From the NCBI GenBank assembly GCA_021292165.1, contig CM037878.1, forward strand, positions 193,067,118-193,131,117: DNA of 64,000 nt, in the 5' to 3' direction. Below the pieces are notes generated by a model that worked only from the letters and a program-made list of their open reading frames with translations, did no database searches and was not told the origin of the DNA. Origin of the DNA: Shinisaurus crocodilurus (lineage: Eukaryota > Chordata > Lepidosauria > Squamata > Shinisauridae). Position 1 is the first letter of the stretch; each line of letters starts with the position of its first letter. Positions 54,260 through 64,000 of the stretch are shown here, piece by piece. Both the position numbers and the translations under genes were made by a program.

Positions 54260-55935
54260 TGAAAATTGAAGTACTGTATCTGATTCAAATGCCACCTCTA
54301 GAGTTGTCACCAAATTAAAACAGGGTTTGGAAGTTACTCTTCAGGTGAAGGATTCAAGGAATTTAAAGGGAAGCCAAAAATGTTGATGAGACTTGGACAT
54401 TTTTTTTCAGGGGATTCTGCAAGTTGCAACATCCCACCCTGAAAACATTGGGTATACTTAGTCAAGCCACTATACTCTCAGCCTCAATCCCCAGCTGTGA
54501 TTTGGGCATAATATTATACTGCTCTAACATACAGGTCTGTTGCAAGGACACAATGTATGTGAAGCACAAGGAACAATTTCAAAGCTAAGTCTTTGTGTTA
54601 TAAATCATCATTTCAAGTTCTGAGTGGGATGTGAGTCATGTAGGATGCAGTCTGCTCAAGCTCCTCCACCATTTCTGGGCATCAAGTTCGTTCTCTTGTC
54701 CTAAAGTGACCTATTTTTAAGAGTCATAAAGCTGGGATATCCCCAATACCCAGTAGAAGAGCCACAAATGCCTAAGAGGCATAGAATCCAATGGTCATTA
54801 ATGGATATAGAAAATGAAGATGCAATCAAAAGTATGAAAAGCAATACATTAACCTTCAAGCAGTGATGCACATTTGTCACCTAATCTATTATTTTGTCCA
54901 TTCCTTTCATCTGTTTTACTCTCATGCTGAGCTCCATGATGGGGGGAAAGGGTGTGTAATAAACAAATGTTAGTTTGGCCATTTTTTGAACACATGTCCA
55001 TAAAACTTTGCTTGCAAATTGTTGCGGATGTGAAATAACTTTTTACAATGGGCTATTGACATCAGCTCAATTTTATAACATCAGTTCAATTTTATGAATG
55101 TGTACGTCTGCAAACAAGTATTTTTGGTTCAGCTCAACAGAATTCTCATCTTCTAAAGTCCTTCCATTTTTTATGGCTTTAATGCTGGTCTCCAGGCTTC
55201 TGAACAACTCAAGTTCTACAACACATACATTTTAAATCTGGCATCAGAAAGATCCCCTTTCCCACTATCTTGTTGATTGGTACTATTTTAATGCCAGATG
55301 TATCACCTAGCATCCAGTGTTTTGGCCTTCATCAAGGCCATGTGATTCATGGTTGATTCACAGGGAGATGGGTGACATAAAAATGCAAGAAGCCTACCAT
55401 GAGGTAGACTAAAAAGTGATATAAGGTACAGAAATTGATGAATGCCAAGCAATGGGTGCCATGACAATAAATTTTAATCTGTTACTGAGATTTAGACACT
55501 TGACAGAAAAATACAACTACAAGACATCAGGAATGACTCATAGCATTGACAGCAATATCACTCAGGAATACATCTTGATGCAATATCAAATATCCTGCAG
55601 GCACAGATAAATACAGTTTCCAAAGTTATTGATTGGGGTGAGGGATACCAGGGTGATCTCACTGGTGTATAAAGTCTCTTCCCTCACATAATGAAGGTCA
55701 GGTTCTCAAATAATAAGTGACTTCCACTACAAATAGTGGAAACTGTTTGTATGTAAGCTCTGTTCACACCTTTACTACTATGTAAGTTGAACGTAGGGAG
55801 GGGAGAACAGGATTGCAATAACTGGACCTGCTCCAACCTCGATGCATTTAGCCAAAGGTCTGAACAGAGCCCTATGTGCATAACAGCTACACATGAGTGG
55901 ACTGTGTGTGATTGGGGATTCTGCTTTGTGCAGGA
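54260..55935. other. Non-coding; weak hammerhead-like motif near 55318-55350
   Basis: On the minus strand near 55337-55318 a 'CTTGATGAAGGCCAAAACAC' stretch could be a decayed member of the CTGATGA/GAAA family. No gene elsewhere in the interval. Confidence 0.3.
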
Positions 55936-55940
55936 CACCC

Positions 55941-56182
55941 AATATTTATTTATTTATTTATTTTATACCCCGCCTTTTTTTCCTACAAGGAACCCAAGGC
56001 AGTTTACATAATCCTCCTTCTCTCCATTTTATCCTCACAACAACCCTGTGAGGTAGGTTAGGCTGAGAGTCAGTGACTGGCCCCAAAGTCACCCAGTGAG
56101 TTTCATGGCTGAGCGGGGACTCGAACCCGGATCTCCCAATTCCCAGTCCAACACTCTCACCATTACGCCACACTGGCTCTCC
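55941..56182 (-). mobile_element. tRNA-derived SINE (sauropsid type), full length
   Basis: Minus orientation: tail (TTTA)n at 55944-55962, 'ggaacccaaggcagtttac', 'gaggtaggttaggctgagag', reverse B box 'gggactcgaacccgg' at 56117-56131 and the 5' head GAGAGCCAGTGTGGCGTAA ending at 56180. Confidence 0.9.
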
Positions 56183-56354
56183 CAATCACACTGGCTACCC
56201 AATCCTGTAGAAGGTGCCAATTTTGGGGCAGTGACCACTGACACAATCCCCCCTCCATACATTTGACTGAAAATGGAACAGAAAGCATGTGCAGGATTAT
56301 AAATTATTCCTTTTTCTATAAGAGTCTTTCCCAACCCGGTGGACTCTGGATATT

Positions 56355-56815
56355 TCTGCTAGGGATGTGCAAATCAGCAAAATTCAAGCTTGCTGAAGTT
56401 TTCTGAATTCCATCTCAAAGCCCTTTCCGAGTCAAGTCCGTATCATATTGTGAGCTTTGCTTTTTGTTGTTGTGCATGAAAATCCGTGCATATTTCTGTG
56501 CACATTTTTCCAAATGTACTAATCAATTCTAAACATTTTTGAAATGTATGCATTTTTAAAATGTACTCATTTTGAAATGTACGCATTCTTCTCCCATGAT
56601 TAAAGTGTATTTGTGTACATTTTTGAAATATAATTATTTTGCAATGTACACATTTTTGCAATGTACACATGCTGTCAAGTGCTTTTATTTATTTATTTTG
56701 GTCCAGAAACATACAGACTTCGACCACAGATTGCATTCGGGTTGGAAGGTACAAACTCAGCTAAAATCCTGATCAAAAACAAACTGAAATAAATTTGTCA
56801 TGTATCCCTGCCTAT
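56355..56815 (+). repeat. 'agggatgtg...' interspersed element, copy B
   Basis: It starts CTAGGGATGTGCAAATCAGC and ends near 'tgtatccctg' (56804). Terminal AGGGAT/ATCCCT inversion suggests a DNA transposon. In between are AAATGTACNCATTTTTG blocks repeated about every 25-30 bases. The reverse-oriented copy at 62930-63355 shares the left part and the 'ttttgatcagg' right part. Confidence 0.7.
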
Positions 56816-57655
56816 TTTGGATTAAACCTCTCAGCATTCCTTCCCCCCCAATAATGTTATTAATCATAAAAAAAACCACAAACACATACATAACAAACAA
56901 CAAACAAAACTAAAATGGACTTCCAATCTTCTTCCACAACATATAAGCAACTATATTCATTCTTTAAAAAAAGAATGACCATTAGCCATGCTGGCTCAGC
57001 CTGGTAGGAACAGAAGACCAAAACATATGCAAGGCACCCCGTTGGGGAAGCTGATGTATACAGTCATTAAAGGTGCAGGAGTCTCCTCCTTTTTGGCATC
57101 TGATCATCTTAACTGCACCACACAACATATTGTTAATAGAACTCACTCAGGGGAACTTTAGGACCAATCTCCGAACCAGTATGAGGTGTAGCTGGTTTAT
57201 GGAAATGCCAGTGTTTGCTTATATTTAAGGAGCTCTTCGGACCCTAGTCACTGATTGTGTCTCCTGGCTTTGAGAAAACCCAGAGGTCCACTATGGCAAA
57301 TATCCTAGGAACATGGCCTTACTTTATAGTTCTGTTTATTGACAAAAGTTATTTATTCTAGCTAGAGAGAGCTTTAAAACACATAAGAACACAGGGAGAA
57401 AAGAGGAATGTTTGCTGATTAGAACTTATAGTATTTGTCTTTGTTCACCAAGGGTGAAAGACACTAGGAGAAAAATGACCTTTTCTTGTGTCAAGAAATC
57501 ACTTGATTTTTTTAAAAAACTCAGAAACAAATCAAAAACATCCTCTTATAGGAGAGGATATGACTGCATCAAGACAATGTCATCCAACCATATTTTTAAA
57601 GCAAACCCTTGTATTTCCAGATTTAAAATAAAATTGGCAAGCTTTGAACTTTAAT
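56815..57655. other. Non-coding, no recognised feature
   Basis: AT-rich unique-looking DNA, no gene. Confidence 0.3.
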
Positions 57656-57659
57656 AGGC

Positions 57660-57970
57660 TATTTTGTAATAGATAGAGGACAAGAAGGCTAACGATGTAT
57701 GCATCAAATGACTGGATTAAGACTCTTCAGAAGTAAAAGTTCATCTCTGCAATTAAATCAACTCCAGTACAAACATCAACTTTGTTGAAAGGTCACACAT
57801 CACTGCTGAGAGGCTGCCATCGAAAGTGTCTGAAATAAATAGTAAATGAACTGCCATGCAGCTTGGGAATTTATTCTTTTCAGTGTATCTGCTGACACAA
57901 CCAAGACCTTATGGCTGCAAAATTCCAAATGAGGCTGAAAAAGAAGTTAAGTCACAGTGGCCAAAGGTGG
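57660..57970. other. Repeat-free block, candidate conserved non-coding element
   Basis: Complex sequence without repeats, with words such as GCAATTAAATCAACTCC (57751) and GCAGCTTGGGAATTTATTC (57857). An impression only. Confidence 0.25.
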
Positions 57971-58279
57971 AAGGTTCCTCATCTGCTATGTTAATTACAG
58001 ATTAATTAATATATAAAATTAATTATATTTAATATTCAAATATCATCACAATGGGATCTCTATTCTCAATGTATTTGGGGAAGGAAAAAGAAGATCCATA
58101 CAAAACAAGATCCATTAAGTACAACAGGAACCAACTATAAATTATGACACACACACACACACACTTCATGGAAGAGGTAGCAACATACTGACCAAGCCAG
58201 GAGGAATGGCATATTGATTACAATGGGTTGGATCCTGCATTTCCTTTCAGCAGCAGTACTATCCCCTGAGCAGAATTTC

Positions 58280-58730
58280 ACTCAGAAGGGATGTATGAGA
58301 ATTTCAGTTCAGTTCGCCAATCACTTGAAAATGCCCAGTTCAGAATCCCAAAATGCAAGCGGGAGCACATTTTCTCCAAAAATGTTCACCAATTCCTGAA
58401 CTTGCCTTCATGTTTGCAAAATGTATACTTGAAAAATACAAAGCACGATTTCCCCAAATTGCAGATACATTTCTCAAAATGCACAACTCTCTCAAAATAT
58501 TCAACTTTCTCAGCATGCAAAACTCTCCCAAATTGTGCAATTTTAAATCACCACACTTTTGTCTATGGGGGAAATTTGCACAAATTTCGGAATTGTTCGC
58601 GGAAATTCACGTTCAATAGCTGTTTGTTTCCCCAAAATTTCCCCAAAAACACAAAACGTACAGCAATCACAAATGTGAGCACAAATCAAGGAGAGACATG
58701 CAGCAAGGTGATGTTCAGAGGATCTTGGCA
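58280..58730. repeat. 'tgcaaaat...ctcccaaat' interspersed element
   Basis: Repeated blocks of about 30 bases (TTCTCAAAATGCACAACTCT, TTTCTCAGCATGCAAAACTC). It shares 'cttttgtctatgggggaaat' (58556) with the end of the tandem repeat region at 1636 ('cttagtctatgggggaat'), so both may belong to one family. The 263-residue frame across it arises from stop-poor repeat sequence. Confidence 0.5.
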
Positions 58731-58848
58731 AGCTCAAACATCACTCGCTCACCCAGCCATAAATGCTCCTACCAGTCAAAAAAGGAGAGGGAGAGGTTTT
58801 TTTCCAGCAATTTCTCCCTCCCCCTGCAGCCCCCAGCAACACCTCCCC

Positions 58849-58850
<2 letters not shown>

Positions 58851-58893
<43 letters not shown>
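58851..58893. repeat. (ATC)n microsatellite
   Basis: 14 units of ATC. It gives poly-His, poly-Ser and poly-Met in the frames that cross it. Confidence 0.97.
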
Positions 58894-58995
58894 TTTATTT
58901 GTATGCCACTTTCCCATGGTATAACTATGCTCAAAGCGGCTTACAGCAACATCATAAAAATTGACATTGTAAAATACAACATTTCCAGACAATGC
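58893..58995 (-). mobile_element. L2-like LINE 3' terminus (fragment)
   Basis: Reverse reading gives 'gctgtaagccgctttgagcatagttataccatgggaaagtggcatacaaat' directly followed by the ATC/GAT microsatellite, the usual stem-and-tail plan. Confidence 0.5.
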
Positions 58996-59029
58996 ATTAA
59001 CAATTATTGTGGGCGGGGAGAATTTTGTA

Positions 59030-59755
59030 CCTGGGGGGGAATGAGAGTGAGACCACTATGGGTCGATCTCACCCTCCAATGAGGCTCTATGAGGGTGGGG
59101 CGCCAGGGTCGATATCAGGCCCGACTGCCCCATCCTCGGCCTCTTTCTTTTGAGGCTCCCTCCCTCCCTGTTATCATTGTGGGCTCTGCTGGTCGCCTGT
59201 TTGGGGGCCAAGTAGGAATTTTGGCTCATTGCCTCGATTGGCCTAATGTGTGTGTTTTGCCTACTCTACACTGTGCTGCAGGGTTTGGGATTGAATTGCA
59301 CTAGTTTGGGTAAATTTGGTCGCATCTGGCTGGTAAGTGCAGGAATAGGCAGGGTTAGGGTCGGTGAGCATCGATGGCACCTTTCAGGTGACTGTTGAGA
59401 CCCAAGGCTCCCTGCTAAGGGTTTCTCAGCCCAGTGTGGGAGATAAGGATCGCCTCTGAGGCTGACTCACCTCGCCCGCTCAGAGTTTTGCGGCTCCACG
59501 ACCTGGTAACATTGGGAAAACCTTCCACCACCAGGATGGTGTAAAACTGGGGGTGGCAATTTACAGGTATCGCCCCTCGGGCTTGGATGTGTTGCCTGAA
59601 AGACCTCCACTGGCCACTGGCCAGTATAGTTAGTGACCTGCACTTCTTCCCTTCGCAGATTTTGATGATACAATAAATGTGGCCCTAATTTATACCATGC
59701 CTACTGTCTCGACTCATTATTTCCCCCTTTACACACACAAATAGGCTGAACATCT
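59030..59755 (+). repeat. GC-rich block, possible solo LTR
   Basis: The composition changes abruptly from both flanks. Near the right end there is AATAAATGTGGCCCTAATTT (59671-59690) followed by 'ccatgcctactgtctcgactca', which resembles a polyadenylation signal plus U5 as in LTRs. Inverted phrases 'ccaccaccaggatggtg' lie within. I could not fix TG...CA ends or a target duplication, so this could also be another GC-rich transposon. Confidence 0.4.
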
Positions 59756-59759
59756 CACA

Positions 59760-60585
59760 ATACATATATACTAGGATTAAACAATCCACTAATAATTATT
59801 CATAATAAGGCCTAACAAAAACCTAAACATGATAATCTCTAGGAACCTTCAGCAGTTGCCTTTGTAGCTGGAGTAAGCCTGGGCCTTGCCCTCCCAGACT
59901 AGGTAGAAGTGAGCCAGACAGAGGAAGAGGGAACAGGAGCAGAAATCCAATGGGGCACTTACGTCTCCACAGATTCTTTTATGACCTGCCAGTTCCTGTT
60001 TGCAAGCAGCACCCACTGCTTGCAGAATGAAGATTTAGCATGTCCGGGGCAACTGGAAATGAGCGAAAATGCTTGTTTCTGGAATGGGGCAGGTTGCTAG
60101 AGCTTGCATAAGATTGCTCCACTGACCTGTCCCAATTGAAAAATGGGCATTTCTTCTCATTTCAGGGCTTCTTCTGGGCAGCGCTAAATCTCTGGGTCCC
60201 ACTCATGCAACGTAATCAGCAGGACCATATTGCTTGCACAACAGAATCTGTCAGGTGGCAAGAGAAGCAGCGGAGGCATCATAAGCACCCCACTGGATTT
60301 TGCCCTCGGTCTTGCAGATCTCATAGCTAGATCCCTCACTGGTCCAGGTGGTCCCCAAATCCTCCAGAGCAGATTTGAAGGGGGGGCACAGCAGACTGAA
60401 AGGAGAGGCAAAAATGCCTTCTCCCCCATTCCGCCAGCAGAAATGCTCTGATGAATCTGAAACCTTCCATGGAAGAAAGGAACCATTTCATCCACAGGAG
60501 GTAAATTCTAGAACCAACCCATTCTATTGAGTTTTTATAGTATTGAGGGTTTTTAAAATCAGTATTATTGCAAACCTTCCTGGAA
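59760..60585. other. Non-coding, no recognised gene
   Basis: Overlapping frames up to 103 residues on both strands lack domains. Moderately GC-rich 59880-60480, possibly a MITE-like insert, but no ends were found. Confidence 0.3.
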
Positions 60586-60590
60586 ACTTA

Positions 60591-60790
60591 TAGAGATTCA
60601 TAGAGATTCATAGATTCATAGAGATTCATAGATCATCGAGTTGGAAGGAGCCTACAAGGCTATCGAGTCCAACCCCCTGCTCAATGCAGGAAACTAGAGG
60701 AGAAGTCTCCCATCCAAGTAATAACCAGGCCTGACCCTGCTTAGCTTTCCACGCTCAGACAAGCTGAGCCAGCGTAAGCCACAGGCCTGT
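60591..60790 (-). mobile_element. 5S-rRNA-derived SINE, first of an adjacent pair
   Basis: Minus orientation. An expanded tail of five AGATTCAT-type units (60591-60632) is followed by the CR1-like 3' part, 'aaactagaggagaag', then 5S in reverse (TCTCCCATCCAAGTAATAAC, GGCCTGACCCTGCTTAGCTT). It ends 'gccacaggcctgtatg', and the next copy starts four bases on. Confidence 0.9.
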
Positions 60791-60793
60791 ATG

Positions 60794-60963
60794 GATCATA
60801 GGATCATAGAGTTGGAAGGGGCCTACAAGGCTATCGAGTCCAACCCCCTGCTCAATGCAGGAAACTAGAGGAGAAGTCTCCCATCCAAGTAATAACCAGG
60901 CCTGACCCTGCTTAGCTTTCCATGCTCAGACAAGCTGAGCCAGCGTGAGCCACAGGCCTGTAT
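60794..60963 (-). mobile_element. 5S-rRNA-derived SINE, second of an adjacent pair
   Basis: Nearly identical to its neighbour, with only a short tail (ATCATAGGATCATAG). The 5S part keeps GAAAGCTAAGCAGGGTCAGG and TACTTGGATGGGA in reverse. It ends with the same 'gccacaggcctgtatg', so it either duplicated in tandem or inserted at the 5' end of the first. Confidence 0.9.
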
Positions 60964-60964
60964 G

Positions 60965-62640
60965 TGACCCACATACAGCGTGACCCACACCCTTATGATG
61001 AAAGGTGGTATAGAAAGCTATAAATAAATGAGGAAATACATACCTAAAGAGATACATAGGTCTAAATTTGATTGTAATAGCTGCATATGTCATATTTCAT
61101 CGTGCACTGAAATTATGTATCAGTAAAATTAAAATGGGCAGACTCTGGAAATATAGTAATATCCTGACACATTCTAAATACTCTTTAAAAATGTGTTAGA
61201 AAGACACAGCTAGAAGGAAACTGAAGTGCTTTCAGAAGATTGTAGTTCCAAGCCACACCTGATAAAGACTGTGGGAATTAATAATAAAGCGGAGTAATTT
61301 GTGACCAGGTAACTGATCACTCTCTCACACTGTATATGTATGACTGCACAGTACAACAGCATCACCTACCAGCACATGACAGCATGGCATTTCCCTCTGG
61401 CTTCATAAATAAAGGATGAAATTCTAGCTCCATGGAATGGTGTGGCAACATTCCTAGTATGCTTTATTTAAAATAAAAGTTGGATTTCACCCAAAGTTTA
61501 GAATCCTTGCATTGCTGGAAAATCATTGAGGGGCTATCCCTCTAAAACCTGGGTTTTATGTGAGTACTGGATTTCCTGTATGTGGAAAGGAAGTTGCTTT
61601 CTGATATGACTTCTACTTTCTGGGAAGGTAGGCTAATGACAGAATGTTTATTTGCTGGCATAATGTGACATCCAGATAATAATCAGTTACCCCAACTGGT
61701 CACAACCAGCAAGTTGATCAGATCACTACACAAAATGCCAAAAGGGAGTTGGCATGCTTCATGAGGCAATCTTGCGCTGCAGAGATGCTGAGCAACTGGC
61801 AAAAAGGACTTTGCAAATAATTTTGCCTAGTAAAACTGTAACTAAATGAGTGAAGCAAGATAGATATATAGATAGATAAAGTCAAAGTTATTACGGTACT
61901 TCCACAACATGTAGAAAATTAAAATTGGGTTTACATATAGCTAGAAAATTGGACTACTACAATGGGACATTTAACCATTTCCCCTTGAAATCTAAGACAT
62001 AACATATGCCTCAAAAGAGCAGCCAACACAGAGCAAGCCAAGGCACACATAGGATGGGCTATTAGTTTCAGATCATAGGAAGCGTCTATGCATGTTCAGC
62101 AAGCTTCCCCATTGTAGATCTTACCCTTAATGAATGGATGGCAGGGGTGGGGGCAATTGGGACCAATGGGTGTGGCCCCCTTTGTCCCCCCCCCCATGAT
62201 GTTAATCACATGAGAGTCAAATAGGGTTATGTTCTAGAACCAAACTGAGGCCTTTTATGCCTCTTGGCCCAGACTCTGTCCCCTTGCTGAAGAGAGGGGA
62301 ATCATAAAAGGGTAATCATCTTGAATGGAGCCTAACAAGCCATTGCCTCTCCACCAGCTCATGCCTTCTGCACTGCCTGTGCTGGTGAGTAGGCACCACC
62401 TAAGAGTGTAAGGCTCCAGGTGTAAAGGGACTCAGTACCTCAGCTAATGCCTTTCTGGGGTGGGGGGTGTCCCAACTTGTCTGTGGGGTGCTTTGGCTTG
62501 GGACTCCTGGCTGTGGCTTATACTCAGAGTGGGCCTGAAACAAGGTTTACGTTCACCACCTTTGTGGCTTGTACTGCTGGTCTTCTTGATCCAACTGGTT
62601 CTTCCTTCTTTTAGGTGCCAAAGAAGAGGCTTCTGGTCAG
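60965..62640. other. Non-coding, no recognised gene
   Basis: (GATA)n-like run near 61860-61878 and poly-C near 62187. Otherwise AT-rich unique-looking DNA without frames of interest. Confidence 0.3.
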
Positions 62641-62654
62641 GGTCATGATATTAA

Positions 62655-62795
62655 CCTATTTCTATCTGGTGTTGTCTTCACTTCCAGCACATGCTTTATC
62701 TTTATGATTTTAAGTTTTGTTGTGTGAACCACCCAGAGAGCTTTGGAGATTGGGTGGTATAGAATAGTCATAAATGAATGAATGAATACATATTT
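62655..62795 (+). mobile_element. L2-like LINE 3' terminus (fragment)
   Basis: 'tttgttgtgtgaaccacccagagagctttggagattgggtggtatagaat' and (GAAT)n: a clean terminal stem and tail of the L2-type element, strongly similar to 30315-30420 in reverse. Confidence 0.7.
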
Positions 62796-62929
62796 GTTTT
62801 CCTGCTTCTTCTCATCCCCTTGTATTAGAAGCACATCTTATGTCTGTAGATGCTAGATTTTTAAAGTCTGCTGAGCTGCCCAATGTCTGAATAGACAACT
62901 ATGGGTTGTATGACAAATTCATTTCAGTT

Positions 62930-63355
62930 CATTTTTGATCAGGATTTACCCAGTTCATACATTCTGGACCAGACATAGACTCGGACACAATCTACCACTG
63001 GAGACTATGCATTTCTGAGATTGCAATGTGATTCACAGACCCCCCCAAAAAATGTGTTCGACAGCATGCGTACATTTGAAAAGTGTGCATGAAAATGCAT
63101 ATTTTTGAAAAATGTGCACAGCTATGCTTTAATCAATGGGAGAAAAATCTGTACATTTCAAAAGAGCACACAACTGATGTGTACATTTGGAACAATATGC
63201 ATGAAAATACTCATGGATTTTCATGCAACCCCCCCCCCCCCCAAGTCCCAAAGTTCACAATCTGATATGCACTTGAGACGGAATGAGCTTCCAGTTCCAG
63301 ATGGAGAACTTTGGTAAGCTTGAGTTTCATTGATTCGCACAACCCTACGCTATAT
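62930..63355 (-). repeat. 'agggatgtg...' interspersed element, copy C
   Basis: Reverse-oriented relative of 56355-56815. It starts 'ttcatttttgatcaggattta' and ends GATTCGCACAACCCTACG (63332-63349), the reverse of the 'agggatgtgcaaatc' end. It includes repeated AATGTGCACAG/ATTTGAAAAG blocks and a 14-base poly-C at 63229. Confidence 0.7.
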
Positions 63356-63639
63356 ACCTTTTTTTCAAAATAGGATGGAATGGTGATGGAGGAGAGAACA
63401 GTTTCTTCTCCTGATCCAATGTAGAGCATGCTGGTCAGAAAAGCTGCAGAAGCTAGCACAAAGATACATTTGCTATTTTAATAGTAAGAGGTGTGTGTGT
63501 GTATTCAGCAAAAGCACAAGTCATCCTGCTCCACCATCCTTCTCAACCATAAAACAGGTTTTAGCTTCAGCTGCTCAAGTCCTTTTGCAACAATTGATGG
63601 TCCATAGGATCAAGCAGTTAGAAATGCACTGGTGACCAC

Positions 63640-63960
63640 GGATTAGAAAATAGCATGTGTGCCTTTTTCATGGAGATGTTAGTTACCTTTCTCCTCACAG
63701 TGAAGTAGATCATTGCGCATAAATGGCCTAGATAAACTTGGGGAATGAGGCTCTTGATTGCATAAATGGCTTGTTTGTGTTTGTTTGATAATCTGAATTG
63801 TCTTTGCCTGCAGAAGATTGTTTTCAGCTAATTCTATGCAGCTGTTAGGAAATTACAGGCTTTGCTATCCAAGGCCACTCTGGGAAAGGAAAACTAGCTC
63901 TGTTTAATCACTAATCTTACTATGTAATGATCTGAATGAAAAGAGGAAACCACGTTTGGC
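63640..63960. other. Repeat-free block, candidate conserved non-coding element
   Basis: No repeat family seen. Words such as CATTGCGCATAAATGGCC (63711), TGATTGCATAAATGGC and CAGCTAATTCTATGCAGCTG (63826) give it the look of conserved regulatory sequence. No evidence beyond appearance. Confidence 0.3.
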
Positions 63961-64000
63961 TCTTCACAGCTATGCTGCATGGAGTGTGTGTGCCAGCCAA

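Noticed and set aside
58291..59082. 263-codon plus-strand open frame
   Set aside because: It crosses a block repeat, a (ATC)n microsatellite (poly-His) and an L2-like tail, with no domain.

Overview
The window looks like non-coding nuclear DNA from a squamate reptile, probably a lizard. The basis is repeat content: young CR1 LINEs with ATTCTATG-type tails, tRNA-derived SINEs of the sauropsid type, L2-like LINE 3' ends, hAT and Tc1/mariner MITEs, an L1-like remnant and a Ty3/Gypsy LTR remnant, all in AT-rich DNA full of microsatellites. I found no host protein-coding exon, rRNA or tRNA gene that I would defend. Every long open reading frame belongs to a LINE.

Layout. 0-12 kb: L2-like 3' ends, a 64-bp tandem repeat, a GC-rich block holding a 5S-derived SINE, a tRNA SINE, hAT-type foldback elements, an old CR1 (9.1-9.98 kb) and a 372-bp near-palindrome (10.65-11.03 kb). 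12.2-16.5 kb: an old minus-strand CR1 split by a TA-flanked MITE and by a younger CR1 (13.28-15.48 kb), then an L2-type reverse transcriptase relic. 18.6-24.1 kb: SINEs, an RT relic and three copies of a family with a hammerhead-like motif. 28-32 kb: an L2 3' end, an L1-like relic and a Gypsy LTR with tRNA-Leu primer site and gag start, itself hit by a hAT MITE. 36.8-40 kb: MITEs and an internally deleted CR1. 43.5-47.95 kb: the main feature, a nearly complete young CR1 (ORF1 esterase, ORF2 endonuclease-RT) sitting between the two arms of an older inverted-repeat element. 48-64 kb: L2 ends, a hAT element with a perfect 8-bp target duplication (52.71-53.55 kb), SINEs, a GC-rich possible LTR (59.0-59.75 kb) and two adjacent 5S-derived SINEs (60.59-60.96 kb).

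How the parts relate. The CR1 supplies endonuclease and reverse transcriptase. The 5S-rRNA-derived SINEs carry a 3' tail nearly identical to the CR1 3' end, so CR1 is their likely mobiliser. The two young CR1 copies are broken by different small lesions, so neither encodes an intact ORF2 here. Between the repeats are several stretches of balanced, repeat-free sequence rich in TAAT-type motifs that read like conserved non-coding elements. This would fit a gene desert or long intron, but only alignment to other vertebrates can show it.
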